DNA of 64,000 nt. Source: Batillaria attramentaria (lineage: Eukaryota; Mollusca; Gastropoda; Batillariidae). A program made the translations under genes and the position numbers. Shown here piece after piece: positions 53,645 to 64,000 of the stretch. Location: positions 28,501 to 92,500 of the forward strand of contig JACVVK020000289.1 of assembly GCA_018292915.2 (NCBI GenBank), read 5' to 3'. The notes under the pieces are model-generated. The model saw only the letters and a program-made list of their open reading frames with translations. It made no database searches and was not told the DNA's origin. Positions within the stretch are counted from its first letter, which is position 1. Each line of letters opens with the position of its first letter.

Positions 53645-53990
53645 CTCACTTGTCTAACAAATTGAGCCTATGTATTAATCCTCTGTTGTCTGTCTGTCTG
53701 TCTGTGCAAGAGGCAAAACTTTAACATTTCCATTTTCTCAGAATCTACCAACAGTAGAGGCACCAAACTTGGCATGCTGATTGACAGTGACCAGACCTTT
53801 CAAACTCAGGGTCAAGGTCATTAACAGTCCCTTTGGAACTCCAATTCTGGCATTTTCTCAGAAGCTACAAATATCAGGCATCACACTGCATGATGATAGA
53901 CACTGTTAAGACCTTTACTGACATACCCATACATAACTGAGTCAAGGTCAAGGCCATACAAGCTGTGGAACACATTAAACTATAATGGAA
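53645..53990 (+). repeat. Third array with TCAAGGTCA motifs
   Basis: Starts CACTTGTCTAACAAATTGAGCCTATG with a (TGTC)n stretch as at 44255. It then has CATTTTCTCAGAATCTACC, CACCAAACTTGGCATGCTGA and GGGTCAAGGTCA, and near the end GAGTCAAGGTCAAGGCC. It lies beyond the probable PIWIL1 3' end. Confidence 0.75.
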
Positions 53991-54024
53991 TTTTCACAGA
54001 AACATAATAATAAAAGGCATTAGT

Positions 54025-54182
54025 GCTGGGCAAACGGAAGCGAGAGCATGCAACACCGCTTCTGAGAGCTTCATTGGCTACCAGTCCACCCGCCTTCAGT
54101 ATAAAATTTCTGTTCTGGCCTTTCGTCATTTTGATGGCACCTTTCCACCATACCTTTCGGATTCACTCGTCACCTATCAAGC
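54025..54182 (+). mobile_element. LINE ORF2 fragment, inverted copy
   Basis: TGCTGGGCAAACGGAAGCG to CTCGTCACCTATCAA matches the minus-strand LINE piece at about 54540-54380 at roughly 93% identity. The two therefore form an inverted repeat with a spacer of about 200 bp. Confidence 0.8.
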
Positions 54183-54904
54183 TTTACAAAAGAGGAACGT
54201 TTTAAGATTGCTCTTAAAAACAGACAGTGTGGGCGCATTTCTCAGATGTGCTGGCAGGCAATTCCAAAAGGTTGGTGCAACAAAACTGAAAGAGCGCTCG
54301 CCAAAGGATTTCAGGTTGCGCTTGGGAAGTTTGAAAAGCCTCTCGGGCGACGAACGGAGGGTTCGCGACGGTTGATAGGTGACGAGTGCAGCCGAAAGGT
54401 ATGTTGGAAAGGTGCCATCAAAATGAAAGGCCAGAACAGAAATTTTATACTGAAGGCGGAAATGGACTGGTAGCCAGTGGAGCTCTCTCAGAAGCGGTGT
54501 TGCATGCTCTCCCTTCCGTTTGCCCAGCACTAAGCGCGCAGCGCCGCTGTTCTGAACTCTTTGAAGGCGGTCTAACTGTTCTGCTGGAAGGCCAGCCAGT
54601 GCCGAGTTACAGTAATCGAGGCGTGAGGTTATGAGAGCAGTAACTAATTTTACACAAGCACTCTGTGAAAGGTACGGTCGGAATGATGCAATACGTCTGA
54701 GTTCCAGAAAACAGGCGCGGCAGACACTGCTGATCTGTTCCTGCATAGAAAGCGACCGATCAATCCTAACACAGAGATACTTGACGTATTTCAGAAATGG
54801 TATGTCACAACCATAAATGACTCAGAGTCGCTGTTCACCAGAGTGAGACGTGAAGGAGCACCTACTGACAGGCATAACTTCTGTCTTGTCGGTGACTCTG
54901 TCTT

Positions 54905-54905
<1 letters not shown>
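54177..54905 (-). pseudogene. Non-LTR retrotransposon reverse transcriptase, C-terminal fragment
   Basis: Minus-strand frame with DKTEVMPVS (near 54890), then an in-frame stop (QRL*VIYG, near 54818), then CVRIDRSLSMQEQISSV, SRLDYCNSALAGLPAEQ, LDRLQRVQNSGAARLVLGKR, LLRELHWLPVHFRLQYKISV and FWNCLPAHLRNAPTLSVFKS, ending in a stop at 54177. This is the end of a LINE ORF2 (jockey/CR1-like clades show LDYCN and RLQRVQN blocks). The catalytic RT motifs are absent because the 5' part is cut off at a poly-C run. Confidence 0.85.

Positions 54906-54960
<55 letters not shown>
54906..54960. repeat. Poly-C (about 41) plus (AC)n
   Basis: A long C homopolymer followed by ACACAC marks the junction of the LINE fragment with the duplicated block. 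Related C-runs with CA tails recur at 55114-55138, 55361-55394 and 55989-56024, each time before CGCACAGAGTCCGGAG. Its length is unreliable. Confidence 0.9.
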
Positions 54961-56062
54961 CGCACAGAGTCCGGAGAGTGTCTGGGCGGCGATGTGCGTG
55001 AGAAACAGTGAGCCGGCGACAGCTTGGTGGTGATAAAGAGACAACAGCAGCTTCACCAAATAATCAAGTGACTTCAACTTGGCGTTACGCCGGTAGCACG
55101 CTGCAGTACCAGCCCCCCCCCCCCCCCACACACACACACCGCACAGAGTCCGGAGAGTGTCTGGGCGGCGATGTGCGGGTCTGTTGTAATGTGACATCTG
55201 ACTGTCGAGTCAACGACCACAGCTCGGCTAGCTACATGTAATTGCATTTTTTATCTCCGCGAGCCGGAATGTTGTTTGCTGAGTGTCGAACATAAGAAAT
55301 CAGCTTTGCTTCCCACCACCGACCCATTCTCTCAATGCACACGAAGACGCTCTTTTACACCCCCCCCCCCCCCACACACACACACACACACACACCGCAC
55401 AGAGTCCGGAGAGTGTCTGGGCGGCGATGTGCGTGAGAAACAGTGAGCCGGCGACAGCTTGGTGGTGATAAAGAGACAACAGCAGCTTCACCAAATAATC
55501 AAGTGACTTCAACTTGCGGCGTTACGCCGGTAGCACGCATCCCCGTACCGGGGGGCCGTAACGTTAACACTAGTGTTAACGTTACGGCCCCCGGTACGGG
55601 GATGGGTAGCACGCTGCAGTACCAGCTGCTGCTGACCACAGCCTCTTGATAAGCAGAACAGGGGAACGGCCTGGGTCTGTTGTAATGTGACATCTGACTG
55701 TCGAGTCAACGACCACAGCTCAACTTGGCGTTACGCCGGTAGCACGCCGCAGTACCAGCTGCTGCTGACCACAGCCTCTTGATAAGCAGAACAGGGGAAC
55801 GGCCTGGGTCTGTTGTAATGTGACATCTGACTGTCGAGTCAACGACCACAGCTCGGCTAGCTACATGTAATTGCATTTTTTATCTCCGCGAGCCGGAATG
55901 TTGTTTGCTGAGTGTCGAACATAAGAAATCAGCTTTGCTTCCCACCACCGACCCATTCTCTCAATGCACACGAAGACGCTCTTTTACACCCCCCCCCCCC
56001 ACACACACACACACACACACACACCGCACAGAGTCCGGAGAGTGTCTGGGCGGCGATGTGCA
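54955..56062. repeat. Scrambled tandem duplication (about 1.1 kb)
   Basis: Three block types recur. Block 1, CGCACAGAGTCCGGAGAGTG...GATGTGC, starts at about 54960, 55140, 55396 and 56026. Its long form, continuing through GAAACAGTGAGCCGGCGACA to GCGTTACGCCGGTAGCACG, occurs twice (to 55100 and 55537). Block 2, TGCAGTACCAGCTGCTGCTG...GGAACGGCC, occurs at 55615 and 55750. Block 3, GGGTCTGTTGTAATGTGACA...CTCTTTTACACC, occurs at 55178 and 55806, with a partial copy at 55675. Copies are nearly identical. No ORF or known element was recognised. Confidence 0.85.
55538..55604. mobile_element. 67-bp palindromic insertion with 9-bp duplication
   Basis: CATCCCCGTACCGG...ACTAGT...CCGGTACGGGGATG is a palindrome centred on ACTAGT (55569-55574), perfect except for one extra G in a G6/C5 run. 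It is flanked by GGTAGCACG (55529-55537 and 55605-55613). The same site is empty in two neighbouring copies (GGTAGCACG at 55092-55100 and 55738-55746, continuing CTGCAG or CCGCAG). Confidence 0.8.
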
Positions 56063-56202
56063 CCCAAGTGCACATACATCCAAGCTGCAAGATAAAATAC
56101 TCCTTTACAATTACTGATGTGACAGCGACTGAACTTGATTGACTGTGTACTGTATGTGTCCCATCACTAACTCTGAAAATCACTTACATAAACTGTCACA
56201 TT

Positions 56203-56205
56203 GGA

Positions 56206-56241
<36 letters not shown>

Positions 56242-56265
56242 CGGTGTGTGTGTGTGTGTGTGTGC

Positions 56266-56301
<36 letters not shown>
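56203..56301. repeat. (GT)n microsatellite, compound
   Basis: GT tract of about 48 units with three short interruptions (CCG, CCA, TCC), between the duplicated block and the 3' end of the receptor gene. Confidence 0.92.
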
Positions 56302-56303
<2 letters not shown>

Positions 56304-56563
56304 GTCAATCTTGCAAGACACATCTAACTTCACAACTGCACTGATTATGCCTGCACTAAACCAGTAAACCTCCTATACGATATCTTGACCGAATATTTTG
56401 TGGCCGGAAATCTGTCGCCAATTCTGTCTTGCCGAGTTTATGTTACTGTGAGTTGTGACGCCCTTTACACATCCGCCGATCAGTTGTTGCACGCGCTCAA
56501 CCAGGCCGCCAAACCGAAATCAACTTCATCTTTCCACCTCTCAGTGTACCAAACGTTCCTTGT

Positions 56564-59500
56564 TCAGCCTGTCTTGAAAGTCGAACAGACCGTAAAAAGG
56601 TTGTCATCTGTGGGGGGTTCCATTCTTGCACTTGCTCCGTCAAAGCTGCGATTCTCGTCTGGTCCTTCTTGTTCTAGTTCTTGGTCTCGTTCTGCGGTCT
56701 CTACACGGTCCGATAGGTCCCGTTCCACGTTCTCCCTGAAGCCGAGCCATTGCAAGATCCGTTCCTTCTTTACCGCCTTCGTCCTCAGGCAGATCCGCAT
56801 GAGTTCTTCGATGGAAGAGTTTGACCATTTTGGAATCTCTGCCTGCAATCTGCCCAAAGCTCGTTTCGTGCGTTTTTCCAGTCTCTGTTGTTGCCAGCGC
56901 TGGACCATGCTGTTCAGCGTGTACACGAACGGGTTGATTGCAGAGTTGAGCGGCAAGACAAAGATGGCGGCCCACACGTTGACCACGCCGGCAATGGGTG
57001 TACCACGATAGGCCAGCAGCCCCATCAGGCCGATCGGGAACCAGCAGAGGAAGTCGGTGAGGACAACGAGAAAGAGGCGGCGGGCGATGTCGGCCTCCTG
57101 CTGACGTCTCTTCGTCCCGGCCTGGCTTCCTGCTCGGCGAATGGACCGGAAAATTAGCGCCTGCCCTACGCCGATAAAGAGGAAAAGGACGAAGTTGAGG
57201 ACGATGAACACTCCGTAGGCGTACTCCTTTCCTGGGAACTCACGCCGCGTGATGGGCAGCGGAAGACAGATGCCGTTTTGTCCGTAGAACTCCCACTGAG
57301 CTATCAGGGGCACCGCCGCAAGCATCACGCCAACTCCCCAGGCGATGGCACACGCAGTCAGAGCTGAGCGAACGTTCATGTGGACATTCTTCTTCAAAGG
57401 GAAGCAAAGCACGACAAAGCGATCAAGAGTGACAAGACAGATGACGAAAGCCGACACCTCGCTGGACAAAAAAGCCAGAAATCCCGCCACCTTGCACACG
57501 GCACTACCTCTCCACTCCGCCTCCTTTGACACGTACACGCCCCGGTAGTACTCGTCAGCAGAACCAGTCATCATCATGTAGACGCCCATCAGAAGGTCAG
57601 ACGCACACAGGTTGCTCACCAACACGGTAAAGGCTCCAGATGATTTCTGACCTTGACTCAGCAGTCTGTAGATCAGCACCCCGGCATTGCCCGTGAGGGA
57701 CAAAGCTGCGAATGTCCACAGGAACACTCGGAAGAAATCGTGACGAAGCAAATCGGAGCACGAAGACAGCTCGTCGGTTGGTGCATGACACGCAGACAGG
57801 CTGAACGTGCGGTGGAAATACGAGCAACACAACTTGTGGGTGTCTGCGTACAGAACGTTCAGATCAGTAAGTCCCCACAGAACATCCTTGTCAAACGTTT
57901 CAATATTGTTTTCCCGTACGTCCAAGCTTATCAGAGCAGACAACGGCTCGAATGCTTTGTTGGCAATGGCCGTAAGTTCGATATTTCTCATTGTCAGAAC
58001 TTTCAGTGAGGATAGGCCAGCAGTACGTAAGAACCCGCTGAACGCGCTGTCGAGAAGTTTTACGAAAGGGTTTCCAGACAGGTTTAAAAAAGACAGACCA
58101 GACAGTTTTTCAAGTGATAATGAAGATAATCCTTTCAGTGCGTTAAAACTAAGGTCCAACACTGTCAGCTGAGGCATGTCTTTCAGTGTTACATTTCTCA
58201 AATAGCACGTGGACAGATTCAAGAACTGGAGGAATTCCATCACATGAAAATCGTCTAGTGGTGGGTTTGTGGAGCCGCTCAGATCCAGATAACGCGCAAC
58301 AAGGTGACGGTAGGGGTCAAACATCTGCTTGCACGTGAAAGCGTAACCCTCGCACGTGCAGTTTTCTGGACAAGGCAGGTCACAGTAACGCTCGTCATCC
58401 TTGTTGGGACAGTGGTAGATACCGTCACAGACATAATCCCTGTGAACACAGTTACCATAACCGTGGCAACGGTAGAATCCAGGACACGTGACGTTCTCCA
58501 TGGGGATGTTCTCGTCTTCTCCTAACAAGCAGTCCTTTTCGCCATTGTTTAGCAGATAGGTTGGGATACACAATCCGTTTGCACACTGGAACAGGCCTTC
58601 AACACATGAATAAGGAAAAGGAGATGTTGAGAGAAGGGAGGACATTCCGAAACCATCCAGCCACACGTTTGCTGGCCACACATCCAGCGGTGGGACATAC
58701 CAGTGGTCAGAGAGCACCGGGCAGCTGTCAAAGAAATGTAGGTACTCGTCAGGTATACAGCCGAGGCTAGCACACACGACTCCCCTCTGGCACGCCACAC
58801 AGTTCTCCTCGTCGCTCTCGTCAAAACAGTCAGCCATACTGTCACAACGAAACCTGGCCGGGATTACCTGAGAACTCCTGCACGCGAACGAAGCTTCCAG
58901 AAGAGGAGCGAACCTGGGAGGTCTGCAGTTCATTTCGTCACTGCGGTCAGGGCAGTCGTCGTTGCCGTCGCAGACGTGAGTGTAGTGGACGGGCTGTCCG
59001 TATCGACACTGGAACATGGGAAGATCAGTGACTCGTTTGTCGTTAACCGACCCGTCAGAAAATCGCCAGCCCATCCATTGACACTGGTGAAAGGTCTGCA
59101 CTAAGGAACCGTCAGGGCAGGGTTTGGTCGGGAATCTGTCAGGACGTCGAGTAGCGCGGGGAAAGTTGGTGTTGGGAACATAGATATCTGAAGACACTGA
59201 CGGTACTTGAGTTCGGTTTGGATTGTCTTTCATGCAGACATAACCATCCGGTAGATTTCTCGGCAGAACGCACGGTAGAGGGCGGAACTGAGCTGGTGGC
59301 CTGACGTCCAGCACGGCGCAGTCCAGCAGGGGCCCGTCTCTCTGGATCTGCAACTGGTCGTACGCTACAGGACTTCCCCGCTCGCCCCACTGCCAGAGGT
59401 AACGGTACAAATGACGCAGCTTCTTCGATAACGGCTTCACTTTCTTCAGACCCACGACCGCCTCCAGCTGACCGCTCTGATGGATGATTCCCGCAACGAA

Positions 59501-60364
59501 CCGCACATCTTCTTTATTGGGAAGGATGGCCAGCTTAGCTTGGTGCATGGACTGGCAAGCTTCTTCCGCTTGTAGAGGCATGGTCTCGTGCTCGCGACCA
59601 GGCTGATGTGAGTAGCGAACTATAAAGTCGACTTTCAGACAGTGGTCCCCGTGCGGGATCCAGTCTCCGCATCCCTCCTGTCTGTAGTCACATCCAGCCT
59701 CGTCCTCATCCCCTAAGCACTGCCGGACCTTGTCACACTTCAGGACGCGTGGGAGTCGGTTTGGGGGAATGTGGTCACAGAAGAACAACTCAGAGCTACC
59801 AGTACGCATACCGACATAGTTCCTAGAGCGTTCAGGCATCTCCCTCAAAGGATGTCCGTAGTAGCTGATGTTGAAACTGCAGGACCCGTACTCAACCGTA
59901 TCTACATAATCCTGAGACGCATTCAGCACTATAGTGAGTTGGTTACTGTAAGACAAGACAGGCGCAAACCCTGCACTGTAATACGGTATGTCGTTGTGCA
60001 CGAAGTAATCCCGAAGTAGTTCAGGCAGGGATTCGTCAGAGACGCTGTACAGCTTTATCGTGTGTGTGCCCGACACCTGCACTTCATGGATAGTGAGAGT
60101 CACGCCGTGGTCGTCCGGCAAATGTATGAGCCATGACCAGGGGGCGCCACAGTCGGGTAACGGGCCTGACCAGCTCAGTTCCCCCTCCAGGTCTGATAGT
60201 GTGAAGGAGAGAGGCTCACAGTCCTGACTGGTGTTGATGGCCGTTGTTGAGGGCCGTGGGTCGTCAGTTGTCATCGTCACGGGCCGGGACACGAGTGACG
60301 TGGCTTTTGCCGTGGTTTGTGGATTCGTTTCTGTGATAAATACGAACAGAGGTCCAGACAAAGG

Positions 60365-60453
<89 letters not shown>

Positions 60454-61004
60454 GGGAAGGGGGGGAGGTAACAAAGAGAGACAGAGCACAAGATTCTATG
60501 TATCCGATTCGTAATTAGTGTCATTCTTTTTAGAAGATTGTCAAGGGTTTTGTTTTTCTTTCATCCTTTCAAACAGTGCACCGAGATGTTCACTTCAGGA
60601 AGACTTCTTTACCTTTCGTTTTATGGGCTTTTTGTTGTTGTTGTTGTTTTGGTTTGGTTTGGCGGTTTGCTTTGGTTTGCTTTGGTTTTTGTTGTTGTTG
60701 TTGTTGTTGTTTTGGGGGCGCGCGGGGTGAAGTGTGGGAGTGGATCTGAGATGTCCACGAGGAGGAAACCAACGATGCTCTGCTTACCCATGTTACCGCC
60801 GGCTTCCCTAACAGACGTTGACAAAGTCCATTCCTGCAGATATCCACCTTGGATAACGGGCGATGACTTTTCTCTTTGTGGATTTGTTGTCGGCTGTGTG
60901 GTGGCAGATGTCTGTAAGACGTCAGCAACGTCACTGTCAGTTGCAACGTTCGCTGCCCACACGGACATCAGGAAAACGGCCAAATGAAGACGACGCTTTG
61001 TCAT
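56564..61004 (-). CDS. Multidomain 7-helix receptor (GRL101-like: CUB-like, LDLa, CTL-like, LRR)
   Basis: A plasma-membrane G-protein-coupled receptor related to Lymnaea GRL101 and relaxin-type LGRs; ligand unknown. Exon 1 is 61004-60848 and exon 2 is 60330-56564 (junction phase 1 agrees; 1307 aa). Domains: signal peptide MTKRRLHLAVFLMSVWA; CUB-like region, about 90-210; an LDLa-like segment, about 230-260; C-type-lectin-like domain, about 272-407 (GCGDWIPHGDHCLKVD ... LWQWGERGSPV); LDLa repeats, about 490-700 (CDGNDDCPDRSDEMNC, CDSMADCFDESDEENC, CDGIYHCPNKDDERYC); LRR N-cap CPENCTCEG at about 706; about five LRRs to 875; seven helices from about 910 to 1190. Helix marks are LTGNAGVLIY, LVTLDRFVVLCFP (DRF for DRY), CWFPIG and NSAINPFVYT. 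The Ser/Glu-rich tail has no obvious PDZ motif. The long open frame starting in the (TG)n tract at 60445 is not the true start. Both ends of exon 1 are flanked by large CA repeats. Confidence 0.93.
60369..60450. repeat. (CA)41 microsatellite in the receptor intron
   Basis: Pure CA tract lying 38 bp beyond the 3' splice site of receptor exon 2. On the minus strand it is a (TG)n tract, so the polypyrimidine/branch region is immediately downstream of it. Confidence 0.95.
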
Positions 61005-61093
61005 GACCTGCAAACCAAAATAGCAACTACCACCACTGAGCCACCGAGAACAACTTCCCCATTGAATCAAAATGACCACTCACTAGTACTAGT

Positions 61094-61280
<187 letters not shown>

Positions 61281-61299
61281 TAAAAAAGTAAAGAAACAA

Positions 61300-62055
61300 A
61301 TGAATTACCCCCGAATGAGTGCATAAATACATAGATAAATAAATAAGACAAACTCCAGCCTTGTTGTGCATATGGTGTATGTATAATGGCCAGTGTCAGT
61401 TAGCCCCTTTTGCACCACATAGCTGACAGTGGTGAGGTACTCACTGGGCACAAGAAGCAGCGAGCTTTTACGTGTGCGAGACCAGGCTGCACTAAACATT
61501 GCGTCACTTGCAATCTCATTTCCCCCTGTGATGGGCAGCATTAACTTTGTCCGTTGTCGACATGACCTGCCAAACGTGTCCTCCCGTTGTCCTGCTTTTA
61601 GCGCGGTGTCATAAACTACCCCCTTCCCCAACACCTCCATTGCTGTTAAAGGCCCGATTGTTAGGGTTTTTTGGGAGCACAGTTTGGTCCGAGTTCTTTT
61701 GTTAGTTTCTCACTTCGTATCTTTTGGGCACCAGCACACAGTAGCATCATCTCAAATGCTGGCACTGAGCCAACAAAACTTACACGTGACGCGAATTAAA
61801 ACAAAACAACACAAAAAAAAGAAAAGAAAAAAGGACCGACTGAACCAGCGAGAGGCTTGCGGCTTCGCCGCTCAACGGAAAGCACCGTCACGCATTCAGA
61901 GCTGTACGTATTAATAAGATTATTTTGAACGTACAAGCACTTTGTATCTTTGTTTCACCTAGTTGCATGTCCTATGTTTATACTGCCCCATAGACCAGTT
62001 TGCATCATCTATCAAACGTTACACCTTTGTTTGTTTGTTCGTTTGTTTCTCACGT
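61300..62055. other. Sequence without recognised feature
   Basis: Apart from A-rich and T-rich stretches I see no gene, repeat family member or RNA here. Presumably the upstream region of the receptor gene. Confidence 0.4.
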
Positions 62056-62057
62056 AG

Positions 62058-62175
62058 TGCAGGCACACTTAGCCGCGAATTAGTCTTTGGTGCTTGCGCG
62101 GCTTTAAGCCCGAAAACCTCACTCACTCACTCACTCACCGACTCACTCACTCACTCACTCACTCACTCACAGTCA
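62058..62175 (+). repeat. SINE-like 3' fragment with (TCAC)n tail
   Basis: GCAGGCACACTTAGCCGCGA, ATTAGTCTTTGGTGCTTGCG, CGGCTTTAAGCCC and then (CTCA)n. The reverse copy is at 45545-45635. Confidence 0.6.
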
Positions 62176-62624
62176 CAAGCAACATTGTTCTACGAAAACA
62201 TAACTGAGGTGGCTCCTGTAACGCCTAGCGAACACGGAAATGGCGCTTTTGAAATCGCACCCACTCATCTAATGTGATTGTCTCAGTTACGGGAATGCAT
62301 GTCTGGCATGGTCAATGCGAATCAATGCTGTTGCCATCATTGGCCAACTGTTACCATGGCCGGCACAGCTGCCATACCGATGTATGACGTGAAAGCATGC
62401 ATGGTGAGTGAATGAGCGTGTACTGTGCGTATCAGTGTATGTGCTTGTCCCTGAAGTAATTCCCTGGATGGGCTGGACCGTCACACTGTGCTGACAAGGC
62501 ATGCCATTAACTGTGTCAGTTTGTTTCCTGCATGGTGTGAGTGCGTGGATGGTTCGCCTGAACGCGTCTGTTGTCTTGCAACGCTTCAACGGCCGTACAC
62601 CACATCCTAACAAGCCTGTCCGGG

Positions 62625-62795
62625 GTGGGTGGGTGTTTGGGGGTTTAACGTCCTTTTCCACCACATACGGGTGATATCAAAGACGGAGCAACGATGAAAA
62701 AGCCAGCACAAATATTTGGCCCCAGCCGGGATCGAACTCACGACCCGAGCATTAGAAGTTCAACGCTCTGCCATTCGACCACCCCGGCTCCCCGA
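62625..62795 (-). mobile_element. tRNA-Arg(UCU)-like SINE, full-length
   Basis: On the minus strand: GGAGCCGGGGTGGTCGAATG, GCAGAGCGTTGAACTTCTAA, TGCTCGGGTCGTGAGTTCGA, TCCCGGC (A box, TCT anticodon, canonical B box GTTCGATCC), then the body GGCCAAATATTTGTGCTGGC and tail GTGGTGGAAAAGGACGTTAAAC. It is the best-preserved copy of the family at 5247. Confidence 0.88.
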
Positions 62796-62999
62796 CTGTG
62801 ACAAGCCTGTCCGACATAATAGTAATAATAATAATAAGCGCATTAATATAGGCGCCCGAAACAGACTTGGCGCAGGAGTGTCGACGCAGAAATGAAGGAA
62901 GCCGGAATGACGTGGGCCGAGCTGAAGAGGACCAGCCAGAACCGGGTGCGTTGGAGGAGTGTTGTTGCGGCCCTATGTTCCCCACGGAATTAAGAGCAG

Positions 63000-63475
63000 G
63001 GGCGCCGGAAGATGTTGGGGGGAGGGGGGACAGAATCTCAGCGGGGGGAAACGGGGACGTTGCCGGGAGAAAGTGAAAAGCGGGAGGGGGGGGGGGGGCG
63101 TTCACATGCTGCGAAGACAAAAACCTTTACGAACCAGGGAGCCACTGAAAGGTAGGACGTTGCCCAAAGAAAGTGAAAAGAGGGGGGGGGGGGGGGGGTG
63201 AGACGACTTTCTGCCAAGTCGTTTGATATTTCATGCAACGGCTAAACTGAGTTCTCTGTTGGGTGGGATGTGGGAGAGAGCAGGAAGAGGGGGAGGGGTT
63301 GTAGGGGAAGGGAGGGGGGGGCAAGACCATGGCTTTGCCCCCCCTCTTGCCATAGTCACCTGATTTTCCAGGGGGGGGGGGGGGGGGGGCAAAAAGATAC
63401 TCTTGCCCCCCCCCCCGCTTGGGTACAGGGGGGGCAGCTGCCCCCCGGCCCCCCCCCCCCCCCCCCCCCGGTTCC
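63000..63475. repeat. G/C-homopolymer-rich low-complexity block
   Basis: Repeated long G and C runs (63087-63099, 63182-63199, 63371-63389, 63406-63416, 63450-63470) embedded in GA-rich sequence. The parts GTGAAAAG(C/A)GGGAGGGG and TTGCC(G/C)... repeat roughly every 100 bp. No coding signal; G-quadruplex potential on both strands. Confidence 0.6.
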
Positions 63476-63675
63476 GGCTCCCCTGAAGAGGCATAAGTCA
63501 AAGTCAGTCAGTACAGGCGCTTTATCCCAAATATTCGGCTCAAAGCGCCGCGAGCTAAACCCAACACGCACGCTCACGTGAATCACACGCATTCTCTCAC
63601 ACACCGGACATGACCACATGTCGTGCGAAGAGCCAGCTCAGCAATTTAAGTTTCGGAATTTTAAATTTGCATTTG

Positions 63676-63679
<4 letters not shown>

Positions 63680-63726
<47 letters not shown>
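63680..63726. repeat. (GT)n microsatellite
   Basis: Pure GT tract at the 3' end of the adjacent minus-strand SINE; probably grown from its tail. Confidence 0.92.
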
Positions 63727-63728
<2 letters not shown>

Positions 63729-63729
63729 C

Positions 63730-63905
63730 TGAACATTTCCAAAGCAGAGGGGGAGGAAGCCGGAGTACCCGGAGAGAACCCCCGACGGTCGGCCCGAATG
63801 AACGGTGCCACGTACGAGAAAGAAACATTCTTCGCCCCGAGTGGGACTCGAACCTGACCTCTCGCATTGGTGACTAATCTCAACCACTAGACTACCGAGC
63901 GCCCC
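63730..63905 (-). mobile_element. tRNA-derived SINE, third family
   Basis: Minus strand: GGGCGCTCGGTAGTCTAGTG, GTTGAGATTAGTCACCAATG, CGAGAGGTCAGGTTCGAGTC, CCAC is a tRNA-like head with A box and B box (GGTTCGAGTCC). It is followed by CGGGGGTTCTCTCCGGGTAC, TCCGGCTTCCTCCCCC, a conserved-looking SINE body block, and ends at the (CA)n tract. Confidence 0.75.
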
Positions 63906-64000
63906 TTCATGGACTGCACTTGGGTGCGCAGCGGATGTTGTCCAGTGTATAATTCAGTTTCAGTCATCCAGGGTTCCTGTGGTTATGGTGCAATTTCTCG

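Noticed and set aside
54023..54205. Small plus-strand ORF beginning MLGKRKREHATPLL
   Set aside because: It is the inverted copy of a LINE RT fragment, with a shifted frame.
55443..55709. Overlapping frames around the palindrome on both strands
   Set aside because: They mirror each other because the sequence is palindromic; no independent coding support.
56564..60445. 1293-residue open frame starting inside the (TG)n tract
   Set aside because: The Cys-Val repeats at its start come from the microsatellite. A splice acceptor at 60331 and a signal-peptide exon at 60848-61004 give a phase-matched, sensible start.
63835..63905. tRNA gene on the minus strand
   Set aside because: Stem pairing is imperfect and it continues into a SINE-type body and CA tail.

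Overview
This is animal nuclear DNA. It has GT/AG introns, widely spaced exons, dense (CA)n and poly-G tracts, tRNA-derived SINEs and many short DNA transposons. The LDLa/LRR/7TM receptor resembles the molluscan GRL101 group, and the repeats also fit a lophotrochozoan, most likely a gastropod mollusc; that placement is inference. All coordinates were counted by hand and may be off by a base or two.

Four host genes are supported. (1) The 3' part of a phospholipase B-like (PLBD) lysosomal hydrolase, + strand, 448-12257. It has a one-base frameshift at 5678-5682 and a missing exon near its end. (2) A WSB1-type WD40/SOCS-box protein, - strand, 25990-16831, tail-to-tail with PLBD. (3) A complete PIWIL1-type Piwi Argonaute, + strand, 32834-50289, with 18 coding exons whose phases all agree (902 aa). 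(4) A 1307-aa receptor with CUB-like, LDLa, C-type-lectin-like, LRR and seven-helix domains, - strand, 61004-56564.

The rest is mostly mobile DNA. A 4.6-kb Tigger/pogo element (7065-11643, TA duplication) lies in the last large PLBD intron. Besides a broken CENP-B/DDE transposase it carries an acidic/basic repeat and a decayed OTU-protease-like domain. The PIWIL1 introns hold nested transposon remnants: TA-inserting elements, several CAGNG-ended elements with exact 6-bp duplications, a self-nested hAT-like family, and repeat arrays with TGACCTTGA/TCAAGGTCA palindromes. Between PIWIL1 and the receptor gene lie inverted LINE fragments and a 1.15-kb scrambled tandem duplication. One copy inside it contains a 67-bp, almost perfectly palindromic insertion flanked by a 9-bp duplication, with two empty copies of the same site nearby.

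The host genes have unrelated functions and no operon logic applies. The window's main interest is transposon biology, including how heavily the introns of a piRNA-pathway gene are colonised.
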